A DNA stretch of 14,344 bases from Gammaproteobacteria bacterium (lineage in GTDB: Bacteria; Pseudomonadota; Gammaproteobacteria; Pseudomonadales; Pseudohongiellaceae): positions 2,125-16,468 of the forward strand of contig NZNL01000021.1 in the NCBI GenBank assembly GCA_002694855.1. The letters run 5' to 3'. This document shows, piece by piece, positions 14,088 through 14,344 of this stretch. Under the pieces are notes generated by a model that worked only from the letters and a program-made list of their open reading frames with translations, did no database searches and was not told the DNA's origin. Numbering within the stretch: position 1 is the first letter of the stretch; each line of letters starts with the position of its first letter. A program made the translations under genes and the position numbers.

Positions 14088-14344
14088 ATGAGACCACTTC
14101 AAAATACCGCTAGTTCTATTAGGATGTTGTTATGCGCTGGGTTCGCCCTGGTGTGTTTAGTGAGTGCAAATGGCGTTGCCCAGATTGGAGCCATAGATGG
14201 CGAATGGCGCCATTATGGTGGAAATGCCGGTCACAGCAAATACTCGCCTCTTGACCAGATCAATACTGATAATGTGCATCGTCTTGGCGTAGCCTGGACA
14301 TGGATCTCAGTTGATGAAGAAATCCGTGACGCCAATGACACTAT
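14088..14344 (+). CDS. PQQ-dependent dehydrogenase, N-terminal part (3' truncated by window edge)
   Basis: The ATG at 14088 follows a strong ribosome binding site, GGGAGGAG (14074-14081), six bases upstream. The 85 visible codons encode a Sec signal peptide with hydrophobic core MLLCAGFALVCLVSANGVAQ (cleavage near residue 32), then a mature start typical of quinoprotein dehydrogenases: WRHYGGNAGHSKYSPL and DNVHRLGVAWTW. This first beta-propeller segment is shared by membrane glucose dehydrogenase-like and alcohol dehydrogenase-like PQQ enzymes, and the subclass cannot be decided from the fragment. Such enzymes oxidise alcohols or sugars in the periplasm and pass electrons to ubiquinone or cytochrome c. 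Whether a C-terminal haem domain exists lies outside the window. The gene diverges from the CoA-transferase operon; 147 bases lie between the starts. Confidence 0.9.
   Translation, partial: MRPLQNTASSIRMLLCAGFALVCLVSANGVAQIGAIDGEWRHYGGNAGHSKYSPLDQINTDNVHRLGVAWTWISVDEEIRDANDT

Noticed and set aside
1..14344. Mobile elements, CRISPR arrays, tRNA or rRNA genes
   Set aside because: No transposase or integrase motif, no regularly spaced repeats and no tRNA-like cloverleaf or rRNA stretch was seen on either strand.

Overview
The window looks like chromosomal DNA of an aerobic, heterotrophic Gram-negative bacterium, most likely a gammaproteobacterium of the kind known from marine or sediment metagenomes. 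This is an inference from gene content: twin-arginine (Tat) and Sec signal peptides, a lipobox lipoprotein, c-type haem motifs and a PQQ dehydrogenase, with Shine-Dalgarno sequences of the AGGAG type. There is no rRNA, tRNA, CRISPR array, insertion sequence or phage gene, and no sign of a recent insertion.

Layout. (1) 1-498 is the C-terminal end of a DUF885 protein. It runs head-on into a minus-strand, Sec-exported seven-repeat FG-GAP/VCBS protein with an ASPIC/UnbV tail (499-2229); their stop codons abut with no spacer. (2) From a divergent intergenic region, two plus-strand genes with Tat signals form an operon: a PEP mutase/isocitrate lyase-fold protein lacking the usual catalytic cysteine motif (2394-3368) and an amidohydrolase/deacetylase (3377-4567). 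(3) After a 241-base gap comes a translationally coupled pair: a haem-c lipoprotein of the DUF1587/1595/1592/1588/1585 type (4809-7217) and a Tat-exported DUF1552 protein (7214-8557). A Sec-exported ankyrin-repeat protein (8633-10189) follows in the same direction, then a secreted protein of an unnamed family (10279-11310) with its own good promoter. (4) On the minus strand, a CaiB/BaiF CoA-transferase (12714-13940) and an APC amino-acid permease (11374-12678) form a second operon. Its leader carries a terminator-like hairpin. (5) Divergent from that operon, a PQQ-dependent dehydrogenase begins at 14088 and runs off the window.

How the genes may work together. At least eight of the ten genes whose N-terminus is visible encode exported proteins, so this is largely a periplasm/outer-surface catabolic region. 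The haem lipoprotein, DUF1552 and ankyrin genes look like one functional module, similar to the planctomycete PSD/PSCyt-DUF1501 pairings; its substrate is unknown. The PQQ dehydrogenase and haem proteins suggest periplasmic oxidation feeding electrons to the respiratory chain. The permease and CoA-transferase would import and activate an organic acid or amino-acid-like compound. The most unusual items are the Tat-exported PEP mutase-fold protein with a rewritten active-site loop and the haem lipoprotein/DUF1552/ankyrin module.
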